Positions 32,582-44,985 of a DNA stretch of 57,955 bases are shown piece by piece; position 1 is the first letter of the stretch, and each line of letters begins with the position of its first letter. The position numbers and the translations under genes are program-made. Source of the DNA: Pseudoneurospora amorphoporcata. Taxonomy: Eukaryota > Ascomycota > Sordariomycetes > Sordariales > Sordariaceae. The DNA lies in NCBI GenBank assembly GCA_033297205.1, contig MU859274.1, positions 1-57,955 of the forward strand. The letters are read 5' to 3'. Under the pieces are notes generated by a model. It did no database searches. It was not told where the DNA came from and worked only from the letters and a program-made list of their open reading frames with translations.

Positions 32582-33935
32582 TCTCAATCTTGGGAGCTAG
32601 GAGCGTTTGATGTGTTTGAGCTTTATTATACCCATAGATATTGTGTTCATGATGATGTTCACTTGACCAATGTCATCAACCCCGGGTTTCATCTTGACCA
32701 AACAAGGTGCCAAGCTTCGAAGCCGCTTTGCCGCTGAGCTCCCCTGAGCTTCCCCTGGACGTCACCAAGTCCTCGGGTCTGTGCACGGTACCTGACGTGA
32801 TCTGTGCTTTCTTTGTTGAGTTGGGAATGGAAGCGCTAGCCCCTGACGCTGGAAAGGTGACCGTGATGGATTTGGTGTTGGAAACACGGGCAGCAAGCGA
32901 TATCGCTAAGTGTTGAGATGTTGGATGGGCTGAGACCTCAAGGCTGCACCTTCTGTTTCACAAAGCCCTTCTCAGCATAGTCCAAGATTTGACGTTGACC
33001 TCCCGGTCATGACGCTTCCATGAATGCTACCTTAGAAAAGGAGTGATACGCACAGGCCAGATAACCACCAAGTCACAGCTATTGCGGGCCAATAAGACAC
33101 TGCCATGGTCTGTTTAGTCGCTGCAGCTTCCAATTGGACGCTGCAAGGCCCCAGCGCGCTTGCCAGTCGCTGCATCCCGTCGCTACAGCAGTCGCAGTGC
33201 CGTGCACCAGCGGGCAGTCGCTAGTGGTGAGCTCCCTCACTCCAGCAGGGCAGTACGTTTATCTCCCGTCGACCCAGTCTTTTGGCTGGCAGCCCACTTT
33301 GCTCGTTGGAGTGCCAGTGCTTCTTACGCGCATCATAACCTTGGTTGAACCACCACAACCGCGAATCCAGGGACTTGCCATCATCTCTTTTTTTTTCCTT
33401 TTCACGTCTTCGCTTTTTATCCGATGTCTTAGCATACCCAATCGCAACCAGGGCCTTTTTGCAGATCAGGGTCATACTTCCCGCTTTTTCAAAGCCGCCG
33501 CGGATCAATCGACGGCCGAACCCCCCTTGTGGCTTTCACTTGTTTCTAATACCAGGGCACTCACGAGCAGGGTACGCAGATACGTAGCTAGACGAACGAC
33601 GGATCGCATTCGATACACTACCGCGACTGACGACCTTCGATCGCCCCGACTGCCACTTCTTGCTTTGCTCTTCTAGCATCGAACTACGCACCCGACTACC
33701 TACCTACCTACCACCACACCGCAAAGGGGAGACGAGGGTCCACGCGGTCCCTCACCAGCTCAGCACTTGTCGACGCTGTGCGCTCTGACGATCGTCCCGG
33801 CTGGAATCTCCCACGTCAATTGCTCCCCCCTCGATTTGCCTAGCCCCCGACCGGCCAACGTCAGCCTCGCTTCTTGCTGTCGCGATAGGTTCGCAGGTTT
33901 CATCTGTCGCTTCGACCACCGACAACCGCACAACT
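32582..33935. other. Intergenic region and long leader of the striatin gene
   Basis: No supported gene. Repeated GTCGCT/CGCTGCA words occur between 33118 and 33230, and tandem CTAC/TACC repeats near 33698-33712. The last few hundred bases before 33936 are GC-rich and probably the 5' leader of the striatin mRNA. Confidence 0.45.
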
Positions 33936-36652
33936 ATGGGCACTAACGGCGTTCATGTCTCGTTTGGCGCGGGTAATGAGATGGGCGGGGTAATGGGCAA
34001 TGGCTCTGGTCAGCCGCCCGCGACCGAGTACACACTTCAAGGTTAGTTGGTTCAGGAAGCAAACAAACTACCCGGCCATCAGAGCTAACGCTCGCCATAC
34101 AGGTGTCATGCGCTTCCTCCAGACAGAGTGGCACCGTCATGAGCGCGACCGCAATGCCTGGGAGATCGAAAAGCAGGAGATGCGGGCGAGGATAGCGAAC
34201 CTCGAGGGTCAGGCCAGGAGAGCAGACGCGACACAAAAGGCACTCAAGAGATATGTTTCGATACTCGAAAAGAAGGTCAAGGAGCAGAGCGCTGCACTAA
34301 AGTCCACTACTGGTAAAGAGAAGGGAGCCGAGGGTGAGGCTGAGGCGGAGGATAACAAGACCAAGCTTGACCGGTCCGCCCTCATACAGGAAAAGCTGCG
34401 CCGTAAGCACAATCACTTTATCCTTGTTTGCTAGCATGTTCTGACAAGACTTCACAGCAAACACAAAGCTCTCCGGAGCCCCTAACGAAACCGAGAACAT
34501 CGAGATCGGGCCCCCAGACGACGAATCTGCGCGCAACGAACTCAAGACTTTCCTCGATCAGTGTCAGGCCGAGTTTACCTATCTGATGGTCACGCCAGCA
34601 AACCCGCAACCACCACGAGAATCCCCGCCCCTGCCTACCCTAGACGACTTCCGCGAGGGTGAAGCCTTGAACCAGCAGCTTGAACAGTCCTACCAGCGTT
34701 CTCAACAAAGCCAAATTCGCGACCTTCTTGCCCAGCAGGCTGCAGCTGCCAATGCTGCCAATGCTGCCAATGCTGCCGCTGTGCAAAGCCAGCAGCAGCA
34801 ACCGCAACAGCAACAGCATGTGGCCGGGCCGCGGCCGCAGACTAACCAGCCACCGAAGGGATATGGCGAGCTGCAAGGAGCGCCTATGGAGCGTTCATCT
34901 AGAGGACAGCAGCTACACGATATTCTGAAGAGTGGTGAAACCCCCGACTGGTCAGCTTCGATGCAGTCTCAGCCAGTCGAAGAGCCAACCTCCGCACTCA
35001 GCAAGGCGCCTCCGATGGTTAGGGGAGATGGACGTGAGCCGGCTGCGCCAAAGTCGGCCTCGACCACGGATGCATGGGACTTCAACGAATCCAACTTCCA
35101 GGAGCCTACCGCGATGACACAGCCGACGCCCCAGCAGTCATTTTCTAGCAGGCCTGATACGGATGCCTTCCCTAGCGCCGAGAACCTAACCAAGTCTCCT
35201 AACCGTGGAGCGCTCTCCCACCGAAGAAAGAGCTCGAGTGGTATGGCGCGTAGGAGGAGCGCCGAGCACGAGCTTTCGCTTGGGTCTCTTCAGCAAAAGG
35301 CAGAGGGTACAATGTTCAAATTCCGTTTCGGCCTACGTGGTCATCTGGATGTGGTACGGACTGTCATCTTTTCTGGCGGCGGAAGCCCTGGCGAGCCTGA
35401 GATCTGCACGGCGGGAGACGACGGCTTGGTCAAGAGGTTCCACATCCCCGACAGGCACATTGGTCAACGAAATGCTGATGGAGATCTCGATGTTGTGGCG
35501 GACTTTACACATCGCGGCCATAGTGGGGCTGTGTTGTCTCTTACGTCCTGGTCGCCATCCCCCAACTTCTCTACCGGCGGTCGTGCTCAGGGTGATGGCT
35601 GGATTTTCTCTGGTGGTCAAGATGCTACGATTCGCGTATGGGAACGAGGAAGAGTTGATCCAAAGGCCACCCTAGATGGCCATACTGACGCTGTCTGGGC
35701 GCTTTGCGTCTTGCCCACGAACCTGGGTGCCATTTTCGGTCAAACCAATAACCATGGTCCACCTGACAGGATCTTGTTGGTGTCCGGAGCGGCAGATGCC
35801 ACGGTCAAGGTGTGGGCTGTCAGCGCACCTCCTCAACTCACATCTCCTCAGCCAGGGCCGGGTCGTCGTGGGCCAGGTGGACGTGTCAGGGGCAACTCCA
35901 TGAGCTCTGGCTCCGCATTCCCCAGCTCGCCACAGCCGACCACGGCATCCAACTCGCCCTTCCATCATACGCTTGTGCATACCATTAAGCGGGCTAATTC
36001 GGAGGCGAGCCCGACCTGCATCACTGCCCTCAGTCCCAATGGCGAGACCTTTGCCGTCAGCTATGCGGATGCCGCCATTATTGTCTACGATACCCGTAGC
36101 GGAGAAGAGATTGGAACGATGGCGAGCTTGGATACGTATGACGGTACCATCAACACAGCCGTGAACGCTGTTGTAGCGACAACCGTTGGATTGGACCATT
36201 CACAAGGTCCTGGTGGTGAGGATGAAACTGGTGGTGGACCCACGGGAGGTGGTCGGTCGATGGCGGGATCTGGCGTCGAGGGTACCATCATTTCCGGTCA
36301 TGAAGATCGCTACATCAGGTTCTTCGATGCCAATAGCGGTAAGTTTGTTGTCTTGTGGGAACAACATGTGTCCGAGACTAACTCTTTCTCAGGTCAATGC
36401 ACATACAACATGCTAGCCCATCCAGGGTCTGTCTCCAGCCTTTCCCTCAGCCCCGACGGCCGCGAGCTCGTCAGCGCAGGCCACGACATGTCGCTCCGTT
36501 TCTGGTCCCTCGAGACAAGATCATGCACGCAGGAAATGACGTGCCATAGGTCGATGCGCGGCGAAGGTGTCTGCGCCGTGGTATGGAGCCAGGACGGGAA
36601 ATGGGTGGTGAGCAGTGGTGGAGACGGCATGGTCAAGGTGTATGCGAGGTAG
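33936..36652 (+). CDS. ham-3: Striatin, scaffold of the STRIPAK complex
   Basis: Four exons (33936-34041, 34103-34402, 34458-36338, 36393-36652) joined by short introns give 848 residues, about the length of Sordaria PRO11 and Neurospora HAM-3. The N-terminus has the conserved block [20 protein letters not shown] (caveolin-binding and start of the coiled coil) continuing as an uninterrupted charged helix to about residue 110. A second conserved block, RNELKTFLDQCQAEFTYLM, follows. The middle is low-complexity, with Ala-Ala-Asn repeats and Gln runs near 34740-34820. The C-terminal half is a WD40 propeller (FRFGLRGHLDVVRTVIF, FSGGQDATIRVWERG, LVSGAADATVKVWAV, LVSAGHDMSLRFWSL). Striatin scaffolds PP2A and kinases in STRIPAK, required in these fungi for cell fusion and fruiting-body development. 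Confidence 0.96.
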
Positions 36653-37744
36653 TTCTCTATGTCGCGTTCCGAGGGATGTACCATGACTTGAGCCTTCTTT
36701 TTTTGGCACATTGTGTATAATGAATTGTTTTTGATGGGGAATTCTGGTGGGAGCTGGATGGGAGTAGAGGGGTTGGTTGGTTGTGTGTTAGCTGCTTCGC
36801 TTTTTTATCATCTTTTTTTTTTCTCTTCCTCTCTTGCCCTTGTTAGTATCACACACACACGCAACACACACGCTCACACGCTCAATGCGCGTTCTGGGGC
36901 CCGCCGACGTTTCTTTTGTCGTTACGTTACCTCCAACATCATCATTGCTATACCATATCACACTCACACCGACATGGAGAGGGAGAGAGCATCAAGCGGA
37001 TTATCGGTTGAGTTGCTTTTAGGGGTTTTGGCAGTGTTGGTGGGAATGTGGGAAGGAATAGAGGGGGTAGGAGATGAGACGAGATGCGAAGATAGAATGA
37101 AAGAAAGCGGATTGTTACCAGTAGTCCTTTGGACAATTTGTTGGTTATAGAGTGAGTATGTTGTCCCGTCGTGAATACCGGTGGGTGAAGATTGAAGCGA
37201 AGCCGATACCCGTGCCACGCCCTCACATTTTTAGGGAACTCGCCAGGGTACACTAGAAATAGTACAATCCGCCAGAGTAATCCTCATTCAACCCTCAAAG
37301 TGCGAACAGCCCAATATAACACCAAAAGAAGGCTAAAATGTGGTTTTGCGAGTCGCTCTCGAATCCGAATGGGTTCTGCCTGCCCTGGTTTGTCTTCATG
37401 GGATGCTTCTGCATCTGCAAGAATACCTACTACGTTTCGTGCTGGAGGTCAAAGAATTGCCGAGTTTCCGTTGTTGATTGACTTCTCGACCATGTCTGCT
37501 ACTTCTGTCTGATACGAGCTGATTGTTTGGCGGGATACTTGGACTCCATTGCTCGAAAGGCTTTGCTGAACTTTTTGGTGGTGTTTAAATACAAGCCACA
37601 TTTGGCCGCTTACTATTTCCATGTTATTGATGGGTGATCACCGAGTTTCCTTGTTGGGAGAAGATGTGTGCAAGAAGTTGGGCTACTTAAGCACAAGATT
37701 TGGAACACCAAAGCAAAAACAAGCAAGGATTGGTTGCAATCCAA

Positions 37745-37817
37745 TCCCTCGTGGCGCAATTGGCTAGCGCGTCAGACTGTTAATCTGGAGGCTGTAAGTT
37801 CGATCCTTACCGAGGGA
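37745..37817 (+). tRNA. tRNA-Asn (GTT)
   Basis: A 73-nt cloverleaf fits completely. The acceptor stem pairs TCCCTCG with CGAGGGA; the D arm is GCGC..GCGC with AATTGGCTA in the loop; the anticodon stem TCAGA/TCTGG encloses CTGTTAA with anticodon GTT; the variable loop is AGGCT; and the T arm GTAAG/CTTAC encloses TTCGATC. No intron. A T-rich run (TTTTTTTCTTTTTTT, from about 37840) lies about 20 nt downstream and would terminate RNA polymerase III. Confidence 0.97.
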
Positions 37818-38565
37818 GGTTGTGAGGACAAATCCAATATTTTTTTTCTTTTTTTGGCTTCCTGCTGCGTTTGGTGAACTGGTTTGTTCGTTTTTTTCTT
37901 TTTTCCTTTTTGTTCTTCTAAATCCGGTTAACATTGACGATGTTTCCATGTGTTGGTTCTTGTATTTCAATGGGGTTTCATAGCACCGTGTGACTTAGTC
38001 GGTGCTGCTGAGCTCTTTTTGTTTGGGGTGTTTTTTTTTTTTTTTTGTTACTAGACCAACATTTTTTTGTACTGATTGATTACTTCATTAACATCGAACT
38101 ACCAGCATACCTTACCTTTTTCCAAGTCTACCAAACTTCCAACTGCTGCAAGTTTCTCTCACTTCTCCATCTCCGCGCATTCCTGAAGAGAGCGAGAATC
38201 CTACAGCGAGGTGTCGACACACCGAATCGTCAATCGGCACCCGTGCCACCGTGACATTCGACTCGCAAGGACACTCGCTCCGTTCGGAAACAAACTCACA
38301 AACTCGAGTCAACTGATCTGCATCCCGCCCGGTAGCGATGCCGCGGACCGTGGCGCAAGCAATGGGAGAATGGGTTTTATGAGCGTATCGGGCGGTCTAC
38401 CGAGATCCTGACCGGGTCGTCCGCTTGCCCGTTTTCCCGCCGTTGGCAACGGTATCTTCCTCGCACTCGAACGTCGCGGATAGATTGCGTGATCTACTTT
38501 ACCCCTCTGTTTACGTTGCAGTTATATGTGAAGGGAGGAAGGTAGTATCAGAGTGTGTACATCTC

Positions 38566-38591
38566 TTTTTTTTTTTTTTTTTTTTTTTTTT
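38566..38591 (+). repeat. T26 homopolymer
   Basis: An uninterrupted run of 26 T residues in intergenic DNA, followed by CGTTCGG. It may be the oligo(A) tail of an old retrotransposed copy read from the other strand, or only slippage; no element body was recognised next to it. Confidence 0.9.
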
Positions 38592-39410
38592 CGTTCGGTT
38601 TCGATGAATGGTACCGGAATGCTAAATCACCGCAGAATGTCTCCGAATAGCGTCTTGCAGATGACGCCTTCTAAATGGACCTGCTGGATCAGGCAAGTAG
38701 ATTTGGTAGGTATTCAAGTGGCCGTGCTAGGTTGGGAATAACGACTCGGGGAATAAGAGGTTAGTTAGATAGGAAGACGGAGCGATCGTCAACTCTCATG
38801 GGATTAATGAAAACTCGGAAAAGGCCGACCAAACTTGGAGATCTTGGACGTTCAATCGCATATCTCATCTCAGCCCGCACTTCAACGGTCAACGGTCAAG
38901 CCACCAAGCCACCAAGTCTCATTCCGTCGCGGACCACGCTTTCGCACACCACTTGCACTCGCTCATCAATCATCGATTCAAACATCTGGTACCGACCCCA
39001 ACCACAATACTTGGTATAGATCTGTCGGGGCAAAAAGGCCCCACGTGTTGAGACGGTAATATAAAGATACTGCAGTGTTCATGCATTGCTGCCGTGGTAC
39101 ATACAGTACGAGGTAGTATGGAAACTCAACATGCCCCATTTACCCGATTTGCGAATGAGAACGCAAGTATCGATGAGGAAAGAGGACTCGGGTGTATGGC
39201 GATTTACGGGAGGACAAGTGGGCGGTTGGATCTGGATCCGCAACCTTGAAGGAAGTGGTAGAGGTAGTAGGTTAGGTTGTTCTGACATATTGGGAAGGAG
39301 GGAAGGAGTTGATGAAGCTTGAAGTTCCATGGTTGGATGGCGTCAACTTCCTTGCGAATGCTCCTCCTTCCTTCACACCAACGATTACTGGCGATTTCTC
39401 TGGAGGACAC

Positions 39411-39440
39411 CGACCGAACCGAATCGAACCGAACCGAACC
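39411..39440 (+). repeat. Short CGAAC/CCGAA tandem repeat
   Basis: About six imperfect 5-bp units (CGACC, CGAAC, CGAAT, CGAAC...) in noncoding DNA. It has no visible function. Confidence 0.8.
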
Positions 39441-41129
39441 TTTTCCATTTCCCTCTTCGAGTTAATCATTCAGTTCTGTCGCCAGCCGTACAGCTGGAAA
39501 GGTTGAGACCAGTTCAGTTCAGTGTCTGTCCGCCTGGCTCCCCTCTCAATCAAACACACTCACAGCGTCCCTCGCCTCCGAACTTGGAATGTTTGACTTA
39601 GCTCGTCTCAGGTCTCGATTAGAAACCCAACTTCAAAACCTTGAAATGGAACACCAGAAAAGGACCAAGTAACCCCTTGTCAACCACGTTGATGCCTGCG
39701 GCCCGCCTCCCTGCCGTGGATATGCCCTGCCGCCCTACACTTTTTTGTTCATCAGCGGAAACACAGAAAGAAAGTCGTACAACAGGCTCGCTCAGCCGCT
39801 GAACGATAACGGCAAGCTTGACTGGGGAATGCTGCTGCTGGCTAGGTGCGGGCATCCTGACATGCTGGGACCCTGACAGGCTGGCGCATCGCGCAAAATC
39901 ACGTATTCATCGAGACATTCTCCGGCTGTGTAGCGCTACTATGTCGTGCATCTAACCAACCGTCCATAGGAGCTGTGTTCGATGTCTCTGCTAGGTAGCT
40001 AGACTAGGGTACCTAGTTGCCGTCTGTCGTTCATTCACGTAACGTCGTTCGGGTCTTCGTCTCAAACCGGCCAACCTAGCTACCAAACAAATCAAACCAA
40101 CCAACCAATGAGCCAACCAACCAAATCGAGACGGCAACGATGGGCAATACATGTGCTCGTCATTCTTGCTTGCCGGCCTATCAGATATACCCTACCTGCG
40201 ATGCAAGCCACTTGGTCTCGAATCAAGCCAAAGACGGGTGCGGCGGACGGGATGAGTGGCTGGTAGGAGGAAAAGAGGGTGGGTGTGTAGACTCGACTGG
40301 TGGGGGATGGACAGAAAAATCTGGCTGTGATAGAAAACGGGCGGGCGACGGGGCGTCCAGCCAAGGCAGCACCACCACGACAGCGCGCCACCTACCATGT
40401 TCAAGTAAAGTGATTTATTCTCCAGCCATGTCGATCCTGTGTAACTTACTCTTATTTCTCCAGCCGTTGAAGGACAGCCAAGAGATGACATGGCGGAGAG
40501 AGAGGCTGCGACGTAAAAAGGGACGCTGCCAAGGCGACTCTTCATAAAAGTCAAAGACGTTCACTCGCTCGCTCACTCGTTTGGAAACAGAACTTTATGG
40601 TACTAAACCTTCTCACGGCATGCATGCCTAAGCTTCCATATCCCGCCTTGGAAGGTCCTCATCGGCTCGTATTGCAGGGGCGTTTCAAAAGCTTCAAGAC
40701 CCTTGGCTACATGTGTCACCCGAAGCAGTGTGAACTTCGAACTTGTGTTGTTGTACCACACGGTGGTAAAGAAAAGGTTGTACTTCCAGGGCTTGGGTTG
40801 CTGATTGACCAACCAAGCGGTTAATTGTTTTTCTCCAGCTTTTTTCTTTGTCCCGGAAATAGAGTGGTAGGTAGGTAGGAATAAAGTGCGGACACGGAAA
40901 GGCACATGTAAGTGGCCAGGGGAGCCTCGTTGACTGGATGTGACCTGGGAGGTCGAGGTCACATAGATAAGGTTCGACCCCCGGACAGTTTTCACAGGCA
41001 TGGTCACCTTCCAAAAGTTGCTCCCTCGTCCCTCTTTTGGATTAGGTCTTCGGTCTCCTTACCTTGCTGTTGATATTCCGTCATTTCGCTCGCTTCCTTC
41101 CTTCGTGGTGCTTCCTTCGTGGTCGTCGT

Positions 41130-41137
41130 TATATAAG
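41130..41137 (+). promoter_or_regulatory. TATA box of the aspartic protease gene
   Basis: TATATAAG lies about 80 bp before the ATG at 41217, whose context CACCATGGC is close to ideal for fungal translation starts. A strong TATA element fits an inducible secreted protease. Confidence 0.5.
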
Positions 41138-41216
41138 TCTCGAGGCCCGTCAACTTCTAGAACCATCAACCCTCAACGCCGTCGTGTCCCAAAGCATCTC
41201 TAGGTAGTTAGTCACC

Positions 41217-42940
41217 ATGGCAGCCCTCACCAACCTCCTCCTCACCACCCTCCTCGCCTTCGCCGGCCTCGGTTCCGCCCTGCCCCCACGCATCGGCAAC
41301 ACCGTCATCGAGGCTCGGGAGCCGGAGCCGGAACTGCCACCACTCAGCGGCCGTAAATATACGGTCTCCCAACAACACAACCCCAGCTACAAGTTCAACG
41401 GCGCCGTCTCCGTCTACAAGACCTACCTAAAATACGGCGCCAAGGTGCCCGACTACCTCGTCCAAGCCGTCGCTGTTCACTTTGGCGTTTCCACCGATGA
41501 CGTCCTCAACAAGGTTTTCACCCACAATAAGGTCGGCAGAGATAAAGGCTCGGCAGCCGCCATCCCCATCGACAAGTACGACGTAGCCTACGTCACGCCC
41601 GTCTCCATCGGCACGCCCGCGCAGACTTTGAACCTCGACTTCGACACGGGCTCCTCCGACCTCTGGGTCTTCTCCAGCTCCCTTCCTGCCGCCCAAATAA
41701 CCGGACAGGATGTCTACTCCCCCAACACGTCCACCACGGCCAGGCTGCTCATCGACGCCAGCTGGAGTATCACGTATGGCGACAGGTCGGCGTCCAGGGG
41801 CAACGTCTATCTGGATCATGTGACTATCGGGGGGCTGGTGGTCAGTGACCAGGCGGTGGAGACGGCACAGCAGGTGAGCCAGAGCTTTACGGCGGAGACG
41901 GCTATCGATGGGTTGGTTGGGTTGGGGTTCTCGAGCTTGAATACTGTCCGCCCGACGGCGCAGAAGACGTGGTTTGAAAATGTGAAGAGCAAGTTGGATG
42001 CGCCGCTGTTTGCGGTGGATTTGAAGTTCAATGCTGGTGAGTTGATTTCTCTTTTTCGGTTGGCTTGTGGTCGTAACTGGTGAGACTGGATGGGGTTGGT
42101 GATAATTGGTGATGACGGTGCCGGGCTGGGCTGGATGTCTGATCAGTTTGGCTCAACGGGTAGGGCTGGACTGGACCAAATGGTTGATCTGCTCTGGCTC
42201 TTTGGCCCTGAAGAACATCCCGTTTCTTTATATATCCCTCTTGAATCCGGATGGCATGGATAGCGTCATCACCCTCCGGGGAAGTACGGAGAAGTACGGG
42301 GTCCTCCAACATTCCGGGGTTCCGACACCGGCGTCACGCCATTTGGCTAGAGTTCGACGACCGTTACCGAACAACCATGTCGTAGATCTGAACCTTATTT
42401 TGTTCCGTTACTGACAACCCATCGTTCCAAACAGCCGGTACCTACGACTTCGGCTTCATCGACCCGGCCAAGCACACAGGCAACTTCACCTACGTGCCCG
42501 TTAACACCGACCCAGGTTATTGGACCTGGACGTCGACGGGCTACCAAGTCGGCTCTGCACCCTTCGTCTCGCAGCCCATCGTCAACATCGCCGACACGGG
42601 CACCACGCTCGTGTACCTGCCCAACGCCATCCTGCAGGCGTACTACAAGCAGATCGCCGGCGCACAAAACAGCCGGTCGTACGGCGGATGGGTGTTCCCC
42701 TGCGCGACCACCATTCCGGATTTCACCTTCGGGGTGACGGCCGATGCCAAGATCACGATCCCCGGACGCTTCATCAACTACGGGCCGGTGTCGGACGGGA
42801 GCGCGACCTGCTTTGGTGGCCTGCAGAGTAGCGCCGGGGTGGGCATCAATATCTTTGGCGACGTGGCGCTCAAGGCGGCGTATGTGGTGTTTAACGGGGG
42901 CGAGACGCCGACGCTGGGGTGGGCTTCCAAGCCGGTGTAG
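41217..42940 (+). CDS. Secreted aspartic endopeptidase, pepsin family (A1)
   Basis: Exons 41217-42036 and 42435-42940 give 441 residues. A signal peptide of about 20 residues (TNLLLTTLLAFAGLGSA) is followed by a propeptide rich in charged residues (YKTYLKYGAKVPDYLVQAV) and the mature bilobal enzyme. The two catalytic Asp motifs are intact: NLDFDTGSSDLWVFSS in the N-lobe and NIADTGTTLVYLP in the C-lobe. ITYGDRSASRG is the flap with its Tyr. Two Cys residues in the C-lobe (FPCATT and ATCFGG) can form the usual disulfide. Enzymes of this type (penicillopepsin or aspergillopepsin I-like) digest protein outside the cell at acid pH. The single intron of 398 nt is unusually long for this gene family and this window. 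Confidence 0.95.
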
Positions 42941-43739
42941 GTGTAAATTAGTAAGTGTCTTGGCTGTTGACGGTTTGACTGTTCCGTCTGTTAGGACGAT
43001 TGAGGGGAAGAACACTTTGGCTGAGGTTAGCATGTTGCTTCTAGTATCGAGTTCTGTAGTGTTTATTTTAGCCAGTCATTCAGGGGTGATCCATGGTTTT
43101 GGTGCGCCGAGATGGTTGCTGTTCTCCGATGTCGGGGTATAATGTTGATGAGGCATTGTGCTTGGCTCCGTCGGCGGGAATTGTAGGAACTCCTTTCAAC
43201 CGCATCCCATAATCCAACGTTCCATCTTCATCGCATGTACCCAGAAGTGTTGTGTATCCAGTGTCCAGGATGAATGCATTCTGCCCGCGTCTGTTCCTGG
43301 ATTTTGACGCGTGGCCGAGGACGGAGTGCCACATGGATATGTAGGAGATGATCATGCATGTCTTGCATGTGGTATCTGGACCTGGATTTCCGAAGGGTGA
43401 CTCATATGTCTTGATGTATCTTGATATTGTGGCATTGTCAGCGGAGTTGATACCAAACACAAGTGTTGGCTGAGGCTCCCAACTGCATGTATAAGCTGCC
43501 TTGGTCCCCGGGCCTAATCCCTATCAGAAGGGGACCTGTCTGGAGAATGGGGAAGCTCAAATGTTGGTGGTGTAGTGTAAGCGGATGCGGCTTCGACTGG
43601 CCGATCAAGAAAGGACACTTCAACTTGTCGTCGTTACCGAGGCGTTGGATTCACGCGAACCTCGTTCGGCGCCATGCCAAACTAGTCTTGGCTCCCGCTC
43701 TCGCCTAAGTCAAGTGTCAGCATGCGATCGAGGTTCGAT

Positions 43740-43755
43740 GCATACATATGTATGC
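43740..43755. repeat. Perfect 16-bp palindrome
   Basis: GCATACATATGTATGC is its own reverse complement. It is intergenic and could be a dimeric factor site or chance; no gene start lies close to it. Confidence 0.85.
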
Positions 43756-43893
43756 GCCGAACGTTGAGGCCAAGCAGTCGTAGCGCGGCCCAAAAACGGA
43801 AGCCAAGAGATCGGTTTGAATTTTGACAAGCTTTGGATGACAAGTCGCGGCGCGGCAACCACCCAAACTAGTCGGGATAGTTTATTTTGACAA

Positions 43894-43895
<2 letters not shown>

Positions 43896-43924
<29 letters not shown>
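43896..43924 (+). repeat. (TGTC)7 microsatellite
   Basis: Seven perfect TGTC units plus one T in noncoding DNA, a likely length polymorphism between strains. Confidence 0.95.
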
Positions 43925-44779
43925 TTTCATCCGCTGTCGATATGAAAGCTGCTGCATCATCACCACCACCAAAGCATCATCACTCACCCCTTGCTTTGGT
44001 GTTGTGGATTGTCCTGTGGGCAAGAGTCATGTCTGTCTTGGCACTTGATGGGGAGCTCCATCAAGATGTTGGCCAATTCCGCCCATGCTCTTACAGCCAA
44101 TGAGGACCGTGTAGGACCGCGTACACCCGGCGTCATGTCGACGGAAAGAGATCGCTGATAAGAAAATCCGTGGGGAGAAAGGCGGCCAAGTGAGACTTGA
44201 GTCGCCGCCGGGTAAACTTCAAGAGGAGAACCATGGGCAAGCCCTTGTGCGCTTGCAGTGATTTCATGAGTGGGGTACTTGGCATCATGATGGAGTCGGA
44301 TTGGATTTTCCTTTGTGGTGCTTCTGTCGTCGAATCGATGTGGGGAGTTCGGGGTGATCGGATCGGATGCGTCAAAAGTTGGGGAAAATGAAGATCTCGA
44401 AGAAGTTTATCGAGACGGGAAGGCAAAGAATTAGAAGGTCTAAGTTGCATGACATTGGCATGATGTCGTAGGATGGCAAAAGAAGAAGTCTAATAAGTGT
44501 TGATGGTGAATCACCATGCCGTCGCTACCCGTCCTCCTTGGACACTCTCCATTGTGGCTCTCGGACTGTGCTGATGAAGCTTTGGGATGTCTTTGATGCT
44601 TGTCGACTGCGGAGAAGGGATTCCCCGTCCACGCTGTGGGGTGGTCCGCGAATGGAAGGACCGAAGAGTTTTGATGAGCTAAGAGGTGAGATCTGTTTCG
44701 CGGCTTTTTCTTCTTCCAGTCATGCTCCCCGGTGTTGTGGCATGGTCTTGGCTTTCTGTAGAGCCGCTGCTCGCCATGT

Positions 44780-44985
44780 CTTTAGCCGGGAAAATGTATC
44801 CTTTTTGCCAAGACCACTCCTCTACTTCCGGTACTTAGTGGCCCTCTTAAAATTCGCCAAGCGCGCGCAAAAACCGACCAAACCCAGGTGTCTGCGTGGC
44901 TAGGAAGTAGCTGTGGATAAAATTAACGCCAACCGATTGGTCAAAAGACGGTCTTGGCGAAAAGGATACATTTTCCCAGCTAAAG
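44780..44985. repeat. 206-bp unit bounded by 36-bp inverted repeats, MITE-like
   Basis: Arm 44780-44815 and arm 44950-44985 are reverse complements at 34 of 36 positions; both differences are transitions. They enclose 134 bp of non-repeated sequence. Similarity stops sharply at both arm ends. I see no clear target-site duplication outside (ATGT on one side, GGAT on the other), so a transposed MITE is possible but not shown. A transcript could fold into a long hairpin. Confidence 0.7.

Larger units (their letters stand above)
36653..41216. other. 4.5-kb gene-poor region containing one tRNA gene
   Basis: Apart from tRNA-Asn at 37745-37817 I see no convincing gene. Short simple repeats occur: a CA-rich stretch near 36850-36880, T runs near 37850-37915 and 38031-38046, T26 at 38566-38591, CGAAC repeats at 39411-39440 and CCAA repeats near 40085-40125. 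The last 200 bases are the promoter of the aspartic protease. The open frames here are short, overlap on both strands and show no domain. Confidence 0.5.

Noticed and set aside
37668..37877. A 69-codon frame over the tRNA gene
   Set aside because: It is only the translation of the tRNA-Asn sequence.
38566..38591. Retrotransposon tail suggested by T26
   Set aside because: No reverse-transcriptase remnant, terminal repeat or target duplication is visible beside it.
43080..43460. A 126-codon minus-strand frame downstream of the protease
   Set aside because: No ATG start, no recognisable domain, and no splice partner that fits; kept as noncoding.
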